Assembly: GCF_016758195.1 (NCBI RefSeq) | Contig: NZ_QYAC01000002.1 | Location: 434,001-498,000 of the forward strand | Reading direction: 5' to 3' | Length of the DNA stretch: 64,000 nucleotides | DNA from: Leucobacter chromiireducens subsp. solipictus | GTDB lineage: Bacteria > Actinomycetota > Actinomycetes > Actinomycetales > Microbacteriaceae | Part shown: one piece after another, positions 44,853-54,525 of the stretch | How the letters are laid out: every line of letters starts with the position of its first letter | Numbering within the stretch: the stretch's first letter is position 1 | Translations under genes and position numbers: made by a program | Notes under the pieces: generated by a model | Told to the model about the DNA's origin: nothing | The model's input: only the letters and a program-made list of their open reading frames with translations | The model's database searches: none

Positions 44853-45632
44853 CTACCCGAAGCGCCCGGAAACGTAGTCTTCGGTTGCCTGGATCGACGG
44901 CGTCGAGAAGATCGTCGAGGTGTCGTCGTACTCGATGAGCTTGCCCGGCTTGCCGGTGCCGGCGATGTTGAAGAAGGCGGTGCGATCCGACACTCGGGAG
45001 GCCTGCTGCATGTTGTGCGTCACGATCACGATCGTGTACTCCTTCTTCAGCTGGTCGATGAGGTCCTCGATGGCGAGCGTCGAGATCGGATCCAGCGCGG
45101 AGCAGGGCTCGTCCATGAGGAGCACCTCCGGCGACACCGCGATCGCGCGGGCGATGCAGAGACGCTGCTGCTGGCCGCCCGAGAGCCCGGAGCCGGGCTT
45201 ATCGAGGCGATCCTTGACCTCGTTCCAGAGGTTCGCACCGGAGAGCGACTTTTCGACCAGGTCGTCGGCGTCGCCCTTCGACATCTTGCGATTGTTGAGC
45301 TGCACGCCCGCGAGCACGTTCTCACGGATCGACATGGTGGGGAACGGGTTGGGGCGCTGGAACACCATGCCCACCTGACGGCGCACGAGCACCGGGTCGA
45401 CGCCCGCGCCGTACAGGTCCTCACCGTCGAGCAACACTTCGCCCTCGACGCGCGCGCCGGGGATCGCCTCGTGCATGCGGTTCAGCGTGCGGAGGAAGGT
45501 CGACTTGCCACAGCCGGACGGGCCGATGAACGCGGTGACGCTGCGGGGCTCGATGTTCATCGTGACCCCCTCGACTGCGAGGAACTTCGAGTAGTAGACG
45601 TTGAGATCGGAGACCTCGATGCGCTTCGACAT
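44853..45632 (-). CDS. pstB: Phosphate ABC transporter ATP-binding protein
   Basis: 259 residues. Walker [10 protein letters not shown], signature LSGGQQQRL, Walker [14 protein letters not shown] and His-switch [23 protein letters not shown] is the PstB-specific stretch. Energises PstCA-mediated high-affinity phosphate import. Last gene of the pstSCAB unit on the minus strand; no phoU is present in the window. Confidence 0.97.
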   Translation of the reverse strand: MSKRIEVSDLNVYYSKFLAVEGVTMNIEPRSVTAFIGPSGCGKSTFLRTLNRMHEAIPGARVEGEVLLDGEDLYGAGVDPVLVRRQVGMVFQRPNPFPTMSIRENVLAGVQLNNRKMSKGDADDLVEKSLSGANLWNEVKDRLDKPGSGLSGGQQQRLCIARAIAVSPEVLLMDEPCSALDPISTLAIEDLIDQLKKEYTIVIVTHNMQQASRVSDRTAFFNIAGTGKPGKLIEYDDTSTIFSTPSIQATEDYVSGRFG

Positions 45633-45672
45633 GCGGTGTGCTTTCCTTTGGCTGCGGGTCTGGGGCGGCGCG

Positions 45673-46785
45673 TTAGCGGCCGAACTTGGGGGAGAACCAC
45701 TTCGCGATGAGGCGGGCGAAGAGGTTGAGGGCCATCACGATCAGGATCAGGAGGAGCGCCGCGGCCCAGGCGCGCTCGAGGAACGCGAAGGCCGGGTTGC
45801 CCTGATTGGCGAACTGCGTGTACACGTACACGGGGAGGGACTGCATGCGGTCGGAGAACAGGTTGTAGTTCATCGAGGCCGTGAAGCCCGCGGTGATCAG
45901 CAGGGGCGCCGTCTCGCCGATGACGCGGGCGATGGAGAGCATGATGCCGGTGGTGATGCCCGCGATCGAGGTCGGGAGTACGATCTTCAGGATCGTGCGC
46001 CACTTCGGTACGCCGAGCGCGTAGGAGGCCTCGCGCAGCTCGTTGGGCACGAGGCGCAGCATTTCTTCGCTCGAGCGGACGACCACCGGGATCATCAGCA
46101 CCGAGAGGGCGACCGCGCCGACGATGCCCATGCGCACGCCGGGGCCGAAGAACACCGCGAACAGGGCGAAGGCGAACAGGCCCGCCACGATCGAGGGAAT
46201 GCCCGTCATCACATCCACGAGGAAGGTGATGAGTTTCGCGAGCCGGCCGCGGCCGTACTCGACGAGGTAGATAGAGGTCATCAGCCCAAGCGGCACCGAG
46301 ATGATGGTCGCGGCGAGCGTGATCATCAGCGTGCCCACCATGGCGTGCAGCGCGCCGCCGCCCTCGCCGGTGACGTTGCGCATCGACGAGCTGAAGAACT
46401 CCATGTCGAAGCGGGCGATGCCGTTGCTGACGACCGTGATGCCGACGGAGATGAGCGGCACCATCGCGAGGAGGAACGCGCCGGTCACCAGCGCGGTGAT
46501 GCAGCGGTCGACCGCCTGTCGGCGGCCCTCGACGAAGCCGGAGAGGAGCGAGATCACGAGCACGTAGGCGATCGCCCCGACGAGGATTGCGCCGACCACC
46601 GAGAACTCGCTTCCGGATGCCGCGGCGAGCAGGGCGAAGAGCGCGAACGCGCCGACCAGGCTGGCGGCCAGGGTGATCCAGGGGGTGCGGCGCGAGAGCC
46701 GGTTCCCGGCGAGGGCGGACCCGGCGTTGACGGGCCGGACGGTGAGTGCCACGGGCGTGCTCCTTGAGGCGTCAGTCTGCAGCAT
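45673..46785 (-). CDS. pstA: Phosphate ABC transporter permease PstA
   Basis: 370 residues, six or more TM helices. [26 protein letters not shown] is the ABC permease EAA loop; [13 protein letters not shown] follows. The N-terminal ~80 residues carry two extra TM helices ahead of the core, longer than E. coli PstA. ATG shares bases with the pstC stop (TAATG at 46783-46787), so translation is coupled. Confidence 0.95.
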   Translation of the reverse strand: MLQTDASRSTPVALTVRPVNAGSALAGNRLSRRTPWITLAASLVGAFALFALLAAASGSEFSVVGAILVGAIAYVLVISLLSGFVEGRRQAVDRCITALVTGAFLLAMVPLISVGITVVSNGIARFDMEFFSSSMRNVTGEGGGALHAMVGTLMITLAATIISVPLGLMTSIYLVEYGRGRLAKLITFLVDVMTGIPSIVAGLFAFALFAVFFGPGVRMGIVGAVALSVLMIPVVVRSSEEMLRLVPNELREASYALGVPKWRTILKIVLPTSIAGITTGIMLSIARVIGETAPLLITAGFTASMNYNLFSDRMQSLPVYVYTQFANQGNPAFAFLERAWAAALLLILIVMALNLFARLIAKWFSPKFGR

Positions 46786-47723
46786 TAGTTGGCCGCCGAG
46801 AACTCGGCGCGGCGGCTGATGATCCACCGCGCAAGGGCGTTCACCAGGAAGGTGACCACGAAGAGGATGAGGCCGGTCGCGATGAGCACGTTAATGTTCT
46901 CGCCGTAGGCCTCCGGGAACGCGAGCGCGATGTTTGCGGCGATCGTGGAGGGGTTCTCCGAGGTCAGGAGGCGGAAGCTCACGACTCCCGTCGCCGACAG
47001 CACCATCGCCACCGCCATGGTCTCGCCGAGCGCGCGGCCGAGGCCGAGCATTGCCGCTGAGATGATGCCGGGACGCCCGAAGGGGAGCACCGCGAGTCGG
47101 ATCATTTCCCAGCGGGTCGCGCCGAGCGCGAGCGCCGCCTCCTTGTGGAGGACGGGGGCCTGGAGGAAGATCTCGCGGCAGATCGCGGTCATGATCGGGA
47201 GAATCATCACGGCGAGCACGAGGGCGGCAGTGAGAATCGTGCGGCCCGTGCCGGTGACCACGCCGCCGAAGAGCGGGATCCACCCGAGGTGGTCATTCAG
47301 CCAGGCGTACACGGGCTGGGCCGCCGGGGCGAGCACGCCGATGCCCCAGAGGCCGAACACGACGCTGGGAACGGCCGCGAGGAGATCGACGATGTAGCCC
47401 AGCAGCTGCGCGAGCTGGCGCGGCGCATAGTGGGAGATGAACAGGGCGATCCCGATGGCCAGGGGAAGCGCGAGGGCGAGCGCGAGAGCGGCGGCCCACA
47501 CCGTGCCGAAGACGAGCGGGCCGACGTATGCCCAGAAGTTACTGCTGAGCAGGGATGCGCTGTCCTCCGTCGCCACGAAGGCCGGGAGGCTGCGCACGAT
47601 CAGGAAGATCGCGACGGCGGCGAGTGTGACGAGGATCATGCTGCCGGCAAACACCGCGGACCGCGAGAAGACGCGATCTCCGAGGCTCAGGACCGGTTTG
47701 GAAGGTGCAGAGGCGACAGACAC
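46785..47723 (-). CDS. pstC: Phosphate ABC transporter permease PstC
   Basis: 312 residues, six TM helices. EAALALGATRWEMIRLAVLPFGRPGI is the EAA loop and LGRALGETMAVAMVLS the following conserved helix. Forms the channel with PstA. Separated from pstS by a 15-bp perfect hairpin, which may lower its expression relative to the binding protein. Confidence 0.96.
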   Translation of the reverse strand: MSVASAPSKPVLSLGDRVFSRSAVFAGSMILVTLAAVAIFLIVRSLPAFVATEDSASLLSSNFWAYVGPLVFGTVWAAALALALALPLAIGIALFISHYAPRQLAQLLGYIVDLLAAVPSVVFGLWGIGVLAPAAQPVYAWLNDHLGWIPLFGGVVTGTGRTILTAALVLAVMILPIMTAICREIFLQAPVLHKEAALALGATRWEMIRLAVLPFGRPGIISAAMLGLGRALGETMAVAMVLSATGVVSFRLLTSENPSTIAANIALAFPEAYGENINVLIATGLILFVVTFLVNALARWIISRRAEFSAAN

Positions 47724-47766
47724 TCAGGCTCCTGGTTTGTGGCGGGTGATGGTGGGTGCGGACCCA

Positions 47767-47799
47767 GGTGTGGGGTGCGGGAGACCCGCACCCCACACC
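47767..47799 (-). promoter_or_regulatory. Hairpin between pstS and pstC
   Basis: Perfect 15-base arms GGTGTGGGGTGCGGG and its complement with loop AGA, no T-run. Located just after the pstS stop. Likely an mRNA-stability or partial-termination element giving excess PstS. Confidence 0.7.
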
Positions 47800-47806
47800 G
47801 TCGGGA

Positions 47807-48910
47807 CTAGCTGATGGCGTCGATCGCCGTCTGGACCTTCGACCGCAGGTCCGCGGAGATCGGCGCGGAGCCGGCGGCGTCCGCGGCGACCTTCTGGCCG
47901 TCCTCGCTCACAATGTAGCTGAAGTACTCCTTGACGATCTCGGCGTTTGCCGGATCGGCGTACTCTTCGCAGCCGACGAGGTAGCTCACGAGCACGATCG
48001 GGTAGACCCCGTCGGCGCTGGAGGTGCGGTCGAGCTTGATCGCGAGATCGTTCGCCGTGCGTCCCTCTTCAAGCGGCGAGGCGTCAACGATGGCGGCGGC
48101 GGCCTCAGGGGAGTACGCGACGTACTCGTCGCCGACCTTGATCTCGACGGTGCCGAGCTCGCCCGCGCGGGACGCATCGGCGTAGCCGATGGTTCCGACA
48201 CCGTTGGTGACGGCCTCGACAACGCCGGAGGTGCCCTGCGCACCCTCGCCGCCGAACTCGGTCGGCCACGACTCGATGGAGCCGACGGTCCACTCGCTCG
48301 GCGCCGCCGCGGCGAGGTAGTCGGTGAAGTTGCCGGTGGTGCCCGACTCATCGGAGCGGTGCACGGCGGTGATGTTCAGATCGGGGAGCGTTGCGCCCTC
48401 GTTCTGGGACGCGATCGCGGGATCGTTCCACTTGGTGATCTGGCCCGAGAAGATCTTCGCGACGGTGGGCGCGTCGAGCTTCAGCGAATCGACACCGTCC
48501 ACGTTGAAGATGAGGGCGATCGGGGAGATGTATGCGGGGAACTCGACGATCCCCGTGTCAGCGGCGCAGCTCGCGAACGGGCCGGCAGTGATCTCCTCGG
48601 CCTTGAACGCGCGGTCCGAGCCTGCGAAGGAGCTGGCGCCCTCCTGGAACGTTTCGCGGCCTGCGCCCGAACCGGTCGGGTCGTAGTTCACGGTGACGTC
48701 GGCGTTTGCGGTCTGGAACCCGGCAACCCAGGCTTCCTGGGCGGAGCCCTGCGAGGAAGCGCCGGCGCCCACAAGCTCGCCCGAGAGGGAGGACGTGCTG
48801 CCGCCTTCGGCCGGGGCGGTGCTGCCCGACTCGTTTGCGGCGCAGGAGGTCAGCGTGAGCGCGGCGAGTCCGCCGATGGCCGCGACCTTGGTCAGTGCTG
48901 AGAGCTTCAC
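47807..48910 (-). CDS. pstS: Phosphate-binding lipoprotein PstS
   Basis: 367 residues. Lipoprotein signal ending LTLTSCAAN (Cys about 23), then GSTAPAEGG linker and periplasmic-binding fold with GAGASSQGSAQEAWV, YDPTGSGAGRETF (phosphate loop) and VHRSDESGTTGNFTDYL. Binds phosphate on the outer membrane face for PstCAB. A PHO box with two GTTCACC repeats lies about 90 bases upstream. Confidence 0.97.
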   Translation of the reverse strand: MKLSALTKVAAIGGLAALTLTSCAANESGSTAPAEGGSTSSLSGELVGAGASSQGSAQEAWVAGFQTANADVTVNYDPTGSGAGRETFQEGASSFAGSDRAFKAEEITAGPFASCAADTGIVEFPAYISPIALIFNVDGVDSLKLDAPTVAKIFSGQITKWNDPAIASQNEGATLPDLNITAVHRSDESGTTGNFTDYLAAAAPSEWTVGSIESWPTEFGGEGAQGTSGVVEAVTNGVGTIGYADASRAGELGTVEIKVGDEYVAYSPEAAAAIVDASPLEEGRTANDLAIKLDRTSSADGVYPIVLVSYLVGCEEYADPANAEIVKEYFSYIVSEDGQKVAADAAGSAPISADLRSKVQTAIDAIS

Positions 48911-49241
48911 GTGGGGTGATCCAATCTAAGAGTGGAGTTGAGGTGGCCGTTCCTGGCCACACCACCACGCTAGGTGGGTTGAGTGAAGCGCGGTCTGCCA
49001 GTGGGTGAACAGCGGGTGAACGAGAGGCATCGGGGGTGCTGCGAGTTGGCGCGTGTCGGCACCTCCCCGTCACCCCGGGTTCAGCTGGCGCACCCGGGGC
49101 GTGTGGGCCGGTTCACGAACCCCGAGGAGATTCACGAATTTCGAGGAGATCCGGGGCCGGATCCGGCACCTGGCCGCAGGATCTCCGCGGGAATGCGCGA
49201 CATATCTGCCCGCGTGGGGTCGCACCGCGCGACTCCGCGCC
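48911..49241. other. 331-base intergenic region upstream of pstS
   Basis: Holds the pstS 5' leader, a -10-like TAGCGT (48967-48972, minus strand), the PHO box and a spacer to the convergent-side mutT1 stop. No additional ORF is credible; two short repeats of CGAGGAGAT occur near 49120-49150. Confidence 0.6.
49000..49021 (-). promoter_or_regulatory. PHO box upstream of pstS
   Basis: On the minus strand GTTCACCCGCT is followed directly by GTTCACCCACT: two 11-base direct repeats of GTTCACC as in Streptomyces PhoP boxes. It lies about 30 bases before TAGCGT, a suitable activator position. PhoP control of pst under phosphate limitation is strongly suggested. Confidence 0.85.
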
Positions 49242-50201
49242 TTAGCCCCGGATCAGCTTGAGCGGGTAGCTCTCCACCGCGAGGATCCCGGCGCCGGGGC
49301 GGGTGCGCGAGAAATGGAACACGGAGAACCCCGCGGGCGGCAGCCCGGCCGCTTCGGCCAGGTAGTCGCCCGGGACACTGCCCGTCGCAAGGACGAGTTC
49401 GCGCGCGAGATCCGGCAGCACGGGGCGGTGGCTGCACACCACGGTGCTCTTGCCCCGCGTAATGATCTTCCCCATGAGCCGCCGGGTCGCCGTCAGATCT
49501 CCCGCGTCCCAGAAGTCCTGGCTCAACGCTTCGGACGCGCGGACCCGCTTGCCGAGATGCTCCGCCAGGGGTGCCACCGTGTCGAGGCAGCGCCGGGCCG
49601 TCGAGGAGCGGATCCGTCGCGGGCCGAACGCCTCCAGGATCGGCACGAGCGTCTGGGCTTGTCGCACGCCGTCCGCGGTGAGCTCCCGCAGATGGTCCTC
49701 GGGGGTGTCCGTCCCGCGCGGTTCGGCCTTGGCGTGGCGCAGGAGCGTCACGGCGAAGGTATCGAGCAATTCGTGCTCGGCAAGCCTGAGGAATACGTCG
49801 TAGAGTTCCCGGTCTGCCTTGTAGGTGAGGCGGCGTCGGGCGTCTTCGAGCGGCACCCACTCGAGCGCCTGGACCTCATTGTTCGGGGTGAACGTTGAGG
49901 CGAGGGCGGCGGCGCTCGTGACCTCGGCGGCCCAGTACTGCACGGTCTTCTGCCGGCCGCCGGCGAGCGCGTAGTGGATGGTGCCGAGCATCACGCCGAG
50001 CGTGACCTGGAGCCCGGTTTCCTCGGCCGTCTCGCGTACGGCAGCCTGTGGCATGCTCTCACCGGGGTCGAGCTTGCCCTTCGGGAACGACACATCGCGC
50101 TGCTTGGTGCGGTGGATCAGCAGGACGTGCACCCGCTCGCCGGTCGGGGACGGGACTCGCCGCCAGCAGACCGTGCCGGCGGCGAGGAGTTCGCTACTCA
50201 C
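49242..50201 (-). CDS. mutT1: NUDIX hydrolase fused to histidine phosphatase (MutT1-like)
   Basis: 319 residues. N-terminal Nudix box [20 protein letters not shown] (about 50-70) and C-terminal SixA-like phosphatase with catalytic LLRHAKAE. The same fusion is MutT1 in mycobacteria, which degrades 8-oxo-dGTP/diadenosine polyphosphates. GTG at 50201 overlaps the ppk stop (GTGA), so they are coupled. Upstream extension to 50324 would lie inside ppk and is rejected. Confidence 0.88.
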   Translation of the reverse strand: MSSELLAAGTVCWRRVPSPTGERVHVLLIHRTKQRDVSFPKGKLDPGESMPQAAVRETAEETGLQVTLGVMLGTIHYALAGGRQKTVQYWAAEVTSAAALASTFTPNNEVQALEWVPLEDARRRLTYKADRELYDVFLRLAEHELLDTFAVTLLRHAKAEPRGTDTPEDHLRELTADGVRQAQTLVPILEAFGPRRIRSSTARRCLDTVAPLAEHLGKRVRASEALSQDFWDAGDLTATRRLMGKIITRGKSTVVCSHRPVLPDLARELVLATGSVPGDYLAEAAGLPPAGFSVFHFSRTRPGAGILAVESYPLKLIRG

Positions 50202-52324
50202 CGAGGACGCCGTGCCCTCGCCTGAGTCCGGTCCGTCATGACGAGATCCTGGAGATCGGGCAGGAGTTCGCCCTCCTCGCTGATGACCCGGCGCTGCCAG
50301 GTGCCGTCGGGGAGCATGCGCCACGACGACACGTCATCGCGGAAGGCGTACTCGAAGAAGCGGTCCACCCGCGCGAGGTGTTCCCGGTCGGTGAGGCGCA
50401 CGAGCACCTCGATGCGGCGGTCGAGGTTGCGGTGCATGAGGTCGGCGCTGCCGATAAACACGTCGCGCTCCCCGCCGTTGGCAAAGGCATAGATCCGGGA
50501 GTGCTCGAGGTAGCGGCCGAGCACGGAGCGCACCTGGATGTTCTCGGATAGGCCGGGCACGCCAGCGCGGATCGAGCAGATGCCGCGCACCCACACCTCG
50601 ATCGGCACCCCCGCCTGGCTTGCGCGGTAGAGGGCGTCGATGATGGCCTCGTCGACCATCGAGTTCGCCTTCAGCTTGATCCCGCTGGGCTTCCCGGCCC
50701 GGGCGGCGTCGGCCTCCCGTTCGATCCGCTCGAGCAGGCCGCTGCGCAGCTGCAGCGGCGCAACGAGTAGGCGGTCGTAGTCGGTTTCGATGGCGTATCC
50801 GGACAGCACGTTGAAGAGCTTCGTGACGTCGCGGCTGACCTCGGGCGACGAGGTGAACAGGCCAAAGTCCTCGTAGATCCGGCTGGTCTTCGGATTGTAA
50901 TTGCCGGTGCCGATGTGGCAGTAGTGGGCGAGCCGCCCACCCTCTTCGCGGATCACCTGGACCAGCTTGCAGTGGGTTTTCAGGCCCACGAGGCCGTACA
51001 CGACGTGGACGCCCGCCTGCTCAAGCTTGCGCGCCCAGGTGATGTTCGCCTCCTCGTCGAAGCGAGCCTTCACCTCGACGAGGGCGAGCACCTGCTTGCC
51101 CGCTTCGGCGGCCTTGATGAGGGCCGCGACGATGGGGCTGTCGCCCGAGGTGCGGTACAGGGTCTGCTTGATGGCCAGCACATCCGGATCGGTGGCGGCC
51201 TGTTCGAGGAACGCCTGCACGCTGGTCGAGAACGACTCGTACGGGTGGTGCACGAGCACTTCGCGCTGCGCGATCGCCGCGAAGGTGTCCGGGGCCTCGC
51301 TCGGGCTATTCGTCCGGAATTGCGGGTGGGTGACGGGGATGTGCGGCTTGAATTTGAGGTCCGGTCGCGGGATCCGCGCGAACGCGAACAGCCCGCTCAG
51401 ATCCAGCGGTGCGGGCAGCGTGTAGACCTGCTCCTCGTCGATGTCGAACTCGCGCACCAGCAACTCGAGCGTCGCGGAATCCATGTCGTCCGAGATCTCG
51501 AGACGGATGGGCGGGCCGAAGCGGCGGCGCAGCAGCTCCTTCTCGAGCGCCTGGATCAGGTTCTCGGTCTCGTCCTCTTCGATCTCCATGTCCTCGTTGC
51601 GCGTCACGCGGAAGACGTGGTGGTCGATCACTTCCATGCCGGGGAACAGCCCATCGAGCTGGTTCGCGATGAGCGCCTCGAGCGGGATGAAGCGGATGTG
51701 CTCCTCGTCCTCACGGCGATCCACGCGGACGTAGCGCGGGATCATCTGGGGCACCTTGAGGCGCGCGAACTCGACCTTCTCGGTGCGTGGGTTGCGGACC
51801 CGGATCGAGAGGTTCAGCGCTCGGCCGGAAATGTAGGGGAACGGGTGGGCCGGATCCACCGCGAGCGGCATGAGCACCGGGTAGACGCGCTGCTCGTAGT
51901 ACTCCGTCAGCACCTCGCGGTCGGCGGCGTCGAGCTCATCCCAGTCGACAATCTTGATGCCGGCTTCGGCGAGCGCGGGCTGCACTTGCTCGCGGAAGCA
52001 GCGGGCGTGCCGCAGCTGCAGCTCGTACGCGGTGCGGTTGATGTCGGCCAGCACGTCGGTGGGGGCGCGGCCTACGTTTGTCGGAAGCGCGAGTCCGGTC
52101 ACGATGCGGCGCTTGAGACCCGCGACGCGCACCATGAAGAATTCGTCGAGGTTCGACGCGAAGATCGCGAGGAAGTTCGACCGTTCCAGCAGCGGCACGG
52201 TGGGGTCTTCCGCCAGTTCGAGCACGCGCTGGTTGAACGCGAGCCAGCTCAGCTCGCGATCGATGTACCGGTCCGCGGGCAGCGGGGCGAGGTCGGTGGC
52301 GGTGACGGGCGTTGCTTCGCTCAT
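50198..52324 (-). CDS. ppk: Polyphosphate kinase 1
   Basis: 708 residues. N-terminal [20 protein letters not shown], catalytic [12 protein letters not shown] with the autophosphorylated His, plus [14 protein letters not shown] and second HKD-like [20 protein letters not shown]. Builds polyphosphate from ATP reversibly. ATG at 52324 overlaps the mshD stop (ATGA). Near the phosphate pst operon, though on a different transcript. Confidence 0.95.
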   Translation of the reverse strand: MSEATPVTATDLAPLPADRYIDRELSWLAFNQRVLELAEDPTVPLLERSNFLAIFASNLDEFFMVRVAGLKRRIVTGLALPTNVGRAPTDVLADINRTAYELQLRHARCFREQVQPALAEAGIKIVDWDELDAADREVLTEYYEQRVYPVLMPLAVDPAHPFPYISGRALNLSIRVRNPRTEKVEFARLKVPQMIPRYVRVDRREDEEHIRFIPLEALIANQLDGLFPGMEVIDHHVFRVTRNEDMEIEEDETENLIQALEKELLRRRFGPPIRLEISDDMDSATLELLVREFDIDEEQVYTLPAPLDLSGLFAFARIPRPDLKFKPHIPVTHPQFRTNSPSEAPDTFAAIAQREVLVHHPYESFSTSVQAFLEQAATDPDVLAIKQTLYRTSGDSPIVAALIKAAEAGKQVLALVEVKARFDEEANITWARKLEQAGVHVVYGLVGLKTHCKLVQVIREEGGRLAHYCHIGTGNYNPKTSRIYEDFGLFTSSPEVSRDVTKLFNVLSGYAIETDYDRLLVAPLQLRSGLLERIEREADAARAGKPSGIKLKANSMVDEAIIDALYRASQAGVPIEVWVRGICSIRAGVPGLSENIQVRSVLGRYLEHSRIYAFANGGERDVFIGSADLMHRNLDRRIEVLVRLTDREHLARVDRFFEYAFRDDVSSWRMLPDGTWQRRVISEEGELLPDLQDLVMTDRTQARARRPR

Positions 52325-53277
52325 GCGTTCATTCTTGCACTTGCGTCGTCTGTGGCACGCCGCGCCCACTGTCGGCTGCGTGAATCAATGGTGAACCCCG
52401 CGGTTTCGTAGAGCTTCACGGCACGCTCGTTGTCGCCGTCGACGTACAGCGTGACGCCGCGCGGGGAGTGTTCCGCCATTCGCGCGAGCGCCGCGTTCAG
52501 GAGCACCCGGCCGAGACCGCGCCCGGCGGATGCGGGGTCCACGCCGACCGCGTACAGTTCGCTCTCGACGGCCCCGGACGCCGTGTCGCGCACTGTCTTG
52601 ATCCAGGCGGAACCGAGGAGCGAACCGTCGTTGTCCCGGAGCAGCAGCAGATCCTCGGGATCGAACCAGGGCTCCTCGCGGATCAGCGCGAAGTCGGCCT
52701 CGGTGATCCGCCCCTGCTCGGGATGCGTGGCAAAGGCGGCCGCGTTCACGCGGACCCAGTCGGCGGCGTCGCGCGCGGCGTCGAATCGTGAGAGGGCGAG
52801 CGCGGGATCGGTGGCGGCGCGCTCCGGGGCGGTGTGCGGCAGCAGCGCCGGATCGAGCGCCATCCGGAACAGCGAGCGCACCGGAACGAACTGGGCCCCG
52901 AGCAGGAGCGCTTCAGCTGCGGGGTTGTCGCCGTGCGCCCAGGCGCGTAGCTGGACGGGGCGCTCGGCGCTCGCTGCCGCTTCATCTGCGCGGGCGATGA
53001 GCGCTGCGAGGGCGGCGGATCCGACGCCGCGACCGCGCTCCTCGGGGCGCACGACGAGATCGACCTCACCGTCACCGACGATCCCCGCGGCCACGATGCG
53101 TTCACCCACGGGGGATTCGGCAAACAGGGTCAGCTCGCGCTGCCCCTGCGTCACCGCGAGGAGCGCCTGATCCGAAACCGGGTCTTGGCCGTCCGCCGCG
53201 GTGGCGTCGGCGATCAGCGAACGCGCGGCGGTCAGGGCCGCGTCGGGGGCCGCGCTGAGCTGGTGCAGGGTGATCAT
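52321..53277 (-). CDS. mshD: Mycothiol synthase
   Basis: 318 residues, two tandem GNAT domains. The first ends near [16 protein letters not shown]; the second holds [20 protein letters not shown] with the acetyl-CoA motif and [21 protein letters not shown]. It acetylates Cys-GlcN-Ins in the last step of mycothiol synthesis, a strictly actinobacterial pathway. Overlaps glnR and ppk by four bases each side. Next to glnR as in Mycobacterium (Rv0818-Rv0819). Confidence 0.95.
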   Translation of the reverse strand: MITLHQLSAAPDAALTAARSLIADATAADGQDPVSDQALLAVTQGQRELTLFAESPVGERIVAAGIVGDGEVDLVVRPEERGRGVGSAALAALIARADEAAASAERPVQLRAWAHGDNPAAEALLLGAQFVPVRSLFRMALDPALLPHTAPERAATDPALALSRFDAARDAADWVRVNAAAFATHPEQGRITEADFALIREEPWFDPEDLLLLRDNDGSLLGSAWIKTVRDTASGAVESELYAVGVDPASAGRGLGRVLLNAALARMAEHSPRGVTLYVDGDNERAVKLYETAGFTIDSRSRQWARRATDDASARMNA

Positions 53278-53954
53278 GCGAATGACTCCTCGCTCTCGTT
53301 CTCGGACCGGGCGCGGGCGAAGCCGTAGCCGACGCCGCGCACGGTGCTGATGAGTGCCTCGTGATCGCCGAGTTTGGCACGCAGGCGTCGGACATGCACG
53401 TCGACGGTGCGGGTGCCCCCGAAGTAGTCAGTGCCCCAGACCTCGCTGAGCAGCTGATCCCGGGTGAACACGCGGCCCGGATTCGCTGCGAGAAAGTGCA
53501 GCAACTCGAACTCCTTGTACGTGAGGTCCAGGGGATGCCCGAACAGTCTCGCCGTGAAGTTCGACTCGTCGATCACCACGCCGGCCGAGTGGACCGCCGC
53601 GGGCGGTGCCGCGGATACGGGCTGTTCGAGAAGTCGCAGGCGCACCTCGATCTCGGCGGGGCTCGCGGTGGGCAGCACGAATTCGGCGACGCCCCACTCC
53701 GGGGTCAGCGCGGTGAGGGCGAGCTCGGGCAGGATCACGACGCGTGGGGTGTCGGATCCGGTACTGACGTTCAGGCACGCGGCGCGGGCCCGGCGCGCAT
53801 CGAGGGTGCCGTCGACGAGCAGCGCGTCGAACCGGGCGAGCAGCGTGGGGGTGACGGGGAGCGACAGCGGCGAGGTACGGACGACGTGGGGGAGGAGATC
53901 GAGCGCGGGGAGCGACTCGGCGGGGTCCCGGTCTGTGAGGCAGAGCAGCTCCAT
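53274..53954 (-). CDS. glnR: GlnR-like OmpR-family nitrogen/phosphate regulator
   Basis: 226 residues. Atypical receiver domain (1-120; LLVDGTLDARRARAACLN) lacking a full acidic pocket, then a winged helix: LTYKEFELLHFLAANPGRVF, LLSEVWGTDYFGGTRTVDVHVRRLR and VRGVGYGF. Atypical receiver plus location before mshD identifies the GlnR branch. Controls nitrogen assimilation genes, possibly gdhA here. ATG with GGGAG eight bases upstream; ends by ATGA overlap with mshD. Confidence 0.87.
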   Translation of the reverse strand: MELLCLTDRDPAESLPALDLLPHVVRTSPLSLPVTPTLLARFDALLVDGTLDARRARAACLNVSTGSDTPRVVILPELALTALTPEWGVAEFVLPTASPAEIEVRLRLLEQPVSAAPPAAVHSAGVVIDESNFTARLFGHPLDLTYKEFELLHFLAANPGRVFTRDQLLSEVWGTDYFGGTRTVDVHVRRLRAKLGDHEALISTVRGVGYGFARARSENESEESFA

Positions 53955-54066
53955 TGCCGTGCTCCCTTCCTCGTTTCGTACCGAAGAATACCAGTGTAGG
54001 GCGTGTCGTCGCGGGGTCGCCGGTGAACGTGCCGCCTGATCAGGCCGGGTATGGGAGGATGGCCCC

Positions 54067-54369
54067 GTGACCGACGAGAAGCCCGAAACCGCCCCTGAGA
54101 TGCCTGACGTGCACTCCTGGCACGTCCCGCGTCTCATCATCGCCTGGGCGGTTGCCGCGGTGATCGGGGTGCTGGTGACGCTCTGTGTGCCGACGGAGGA
54201 GCGCTTCTCCTGGCTCGCGTTCGCCATCGGTGCGAGCACCCTCGTCACGTTCGGACTGCAGCTGGGGACCGCGCAGCGGGTCGGCTTTATTACGCGCGTC
54301 GCGTTCAGCGTGGCGGGTTCGGTGCTGGTCATCGCGGTCATCGACATCGTGTGGACGCTCTTCGGCTAG
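54067..54369 (+). CDS. Small membrane protein
   Basis: 100 residues, three TM segments (about 22-41, 48-68, 78-98) after an acidic N-terminus (MTDEKPETAPEMPD). GTG start. No recognised family. Divergent from glnR, with a TATGGG-containing promoter region between. Confidence 0.7.
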   Translation: MTDEKPETAPEMPDVHSWHVPRLIIAWAVAAVIGVLVTLCVPTEERFSWLAFAIGASTLVTFGLQLGTAQRVGFITRVAFSVAGSVLVIAVIDIVWTLFG

Positions 54370-54378
54370 ACTGGTGCC

Positions 54379-54489
54379 ATGCTGCTTGCACTGGAACTCT
54401 TCTTCATCGGCCTCCTGGGCCTCGCGTCCCTGGCGATCGCTTGGGTCTCCGGCACCGTGATCTACAAGCTCTTCAAAGGTCAGCGGTAA
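54379..54489 (+). CDS. 36-residue single-TM microprotein
   Basis: Encodes MLLALELFFIGLL, more hydrophobic residues and the tail VIYKLFKGQR. One TM with a basic cytoplasmic end. TAGACT (54367-54372) overlaps the previous stop and lies six bases before the ATG, so it is leaderless. A tail like this recurs in short hypothetical proteins of Microbacteriaceae, supporting reality. Confidence 0.65.
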   Translation: MLLALELFFIGLLGLASLAIAWVSGTVIYKLFKGQR

Positions 54490-54525
54490 CCCCGAGCTGG
54501 TCTCGCCCGATTCCGCGGTGATGTG

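Noticed and set aside
50202-50324. Longer N-terminus for the MutT1-like protein
   Set aside because: It would run deep inside ppk without ribosome site; the GTG at 50201 with GTGA overlap is better.
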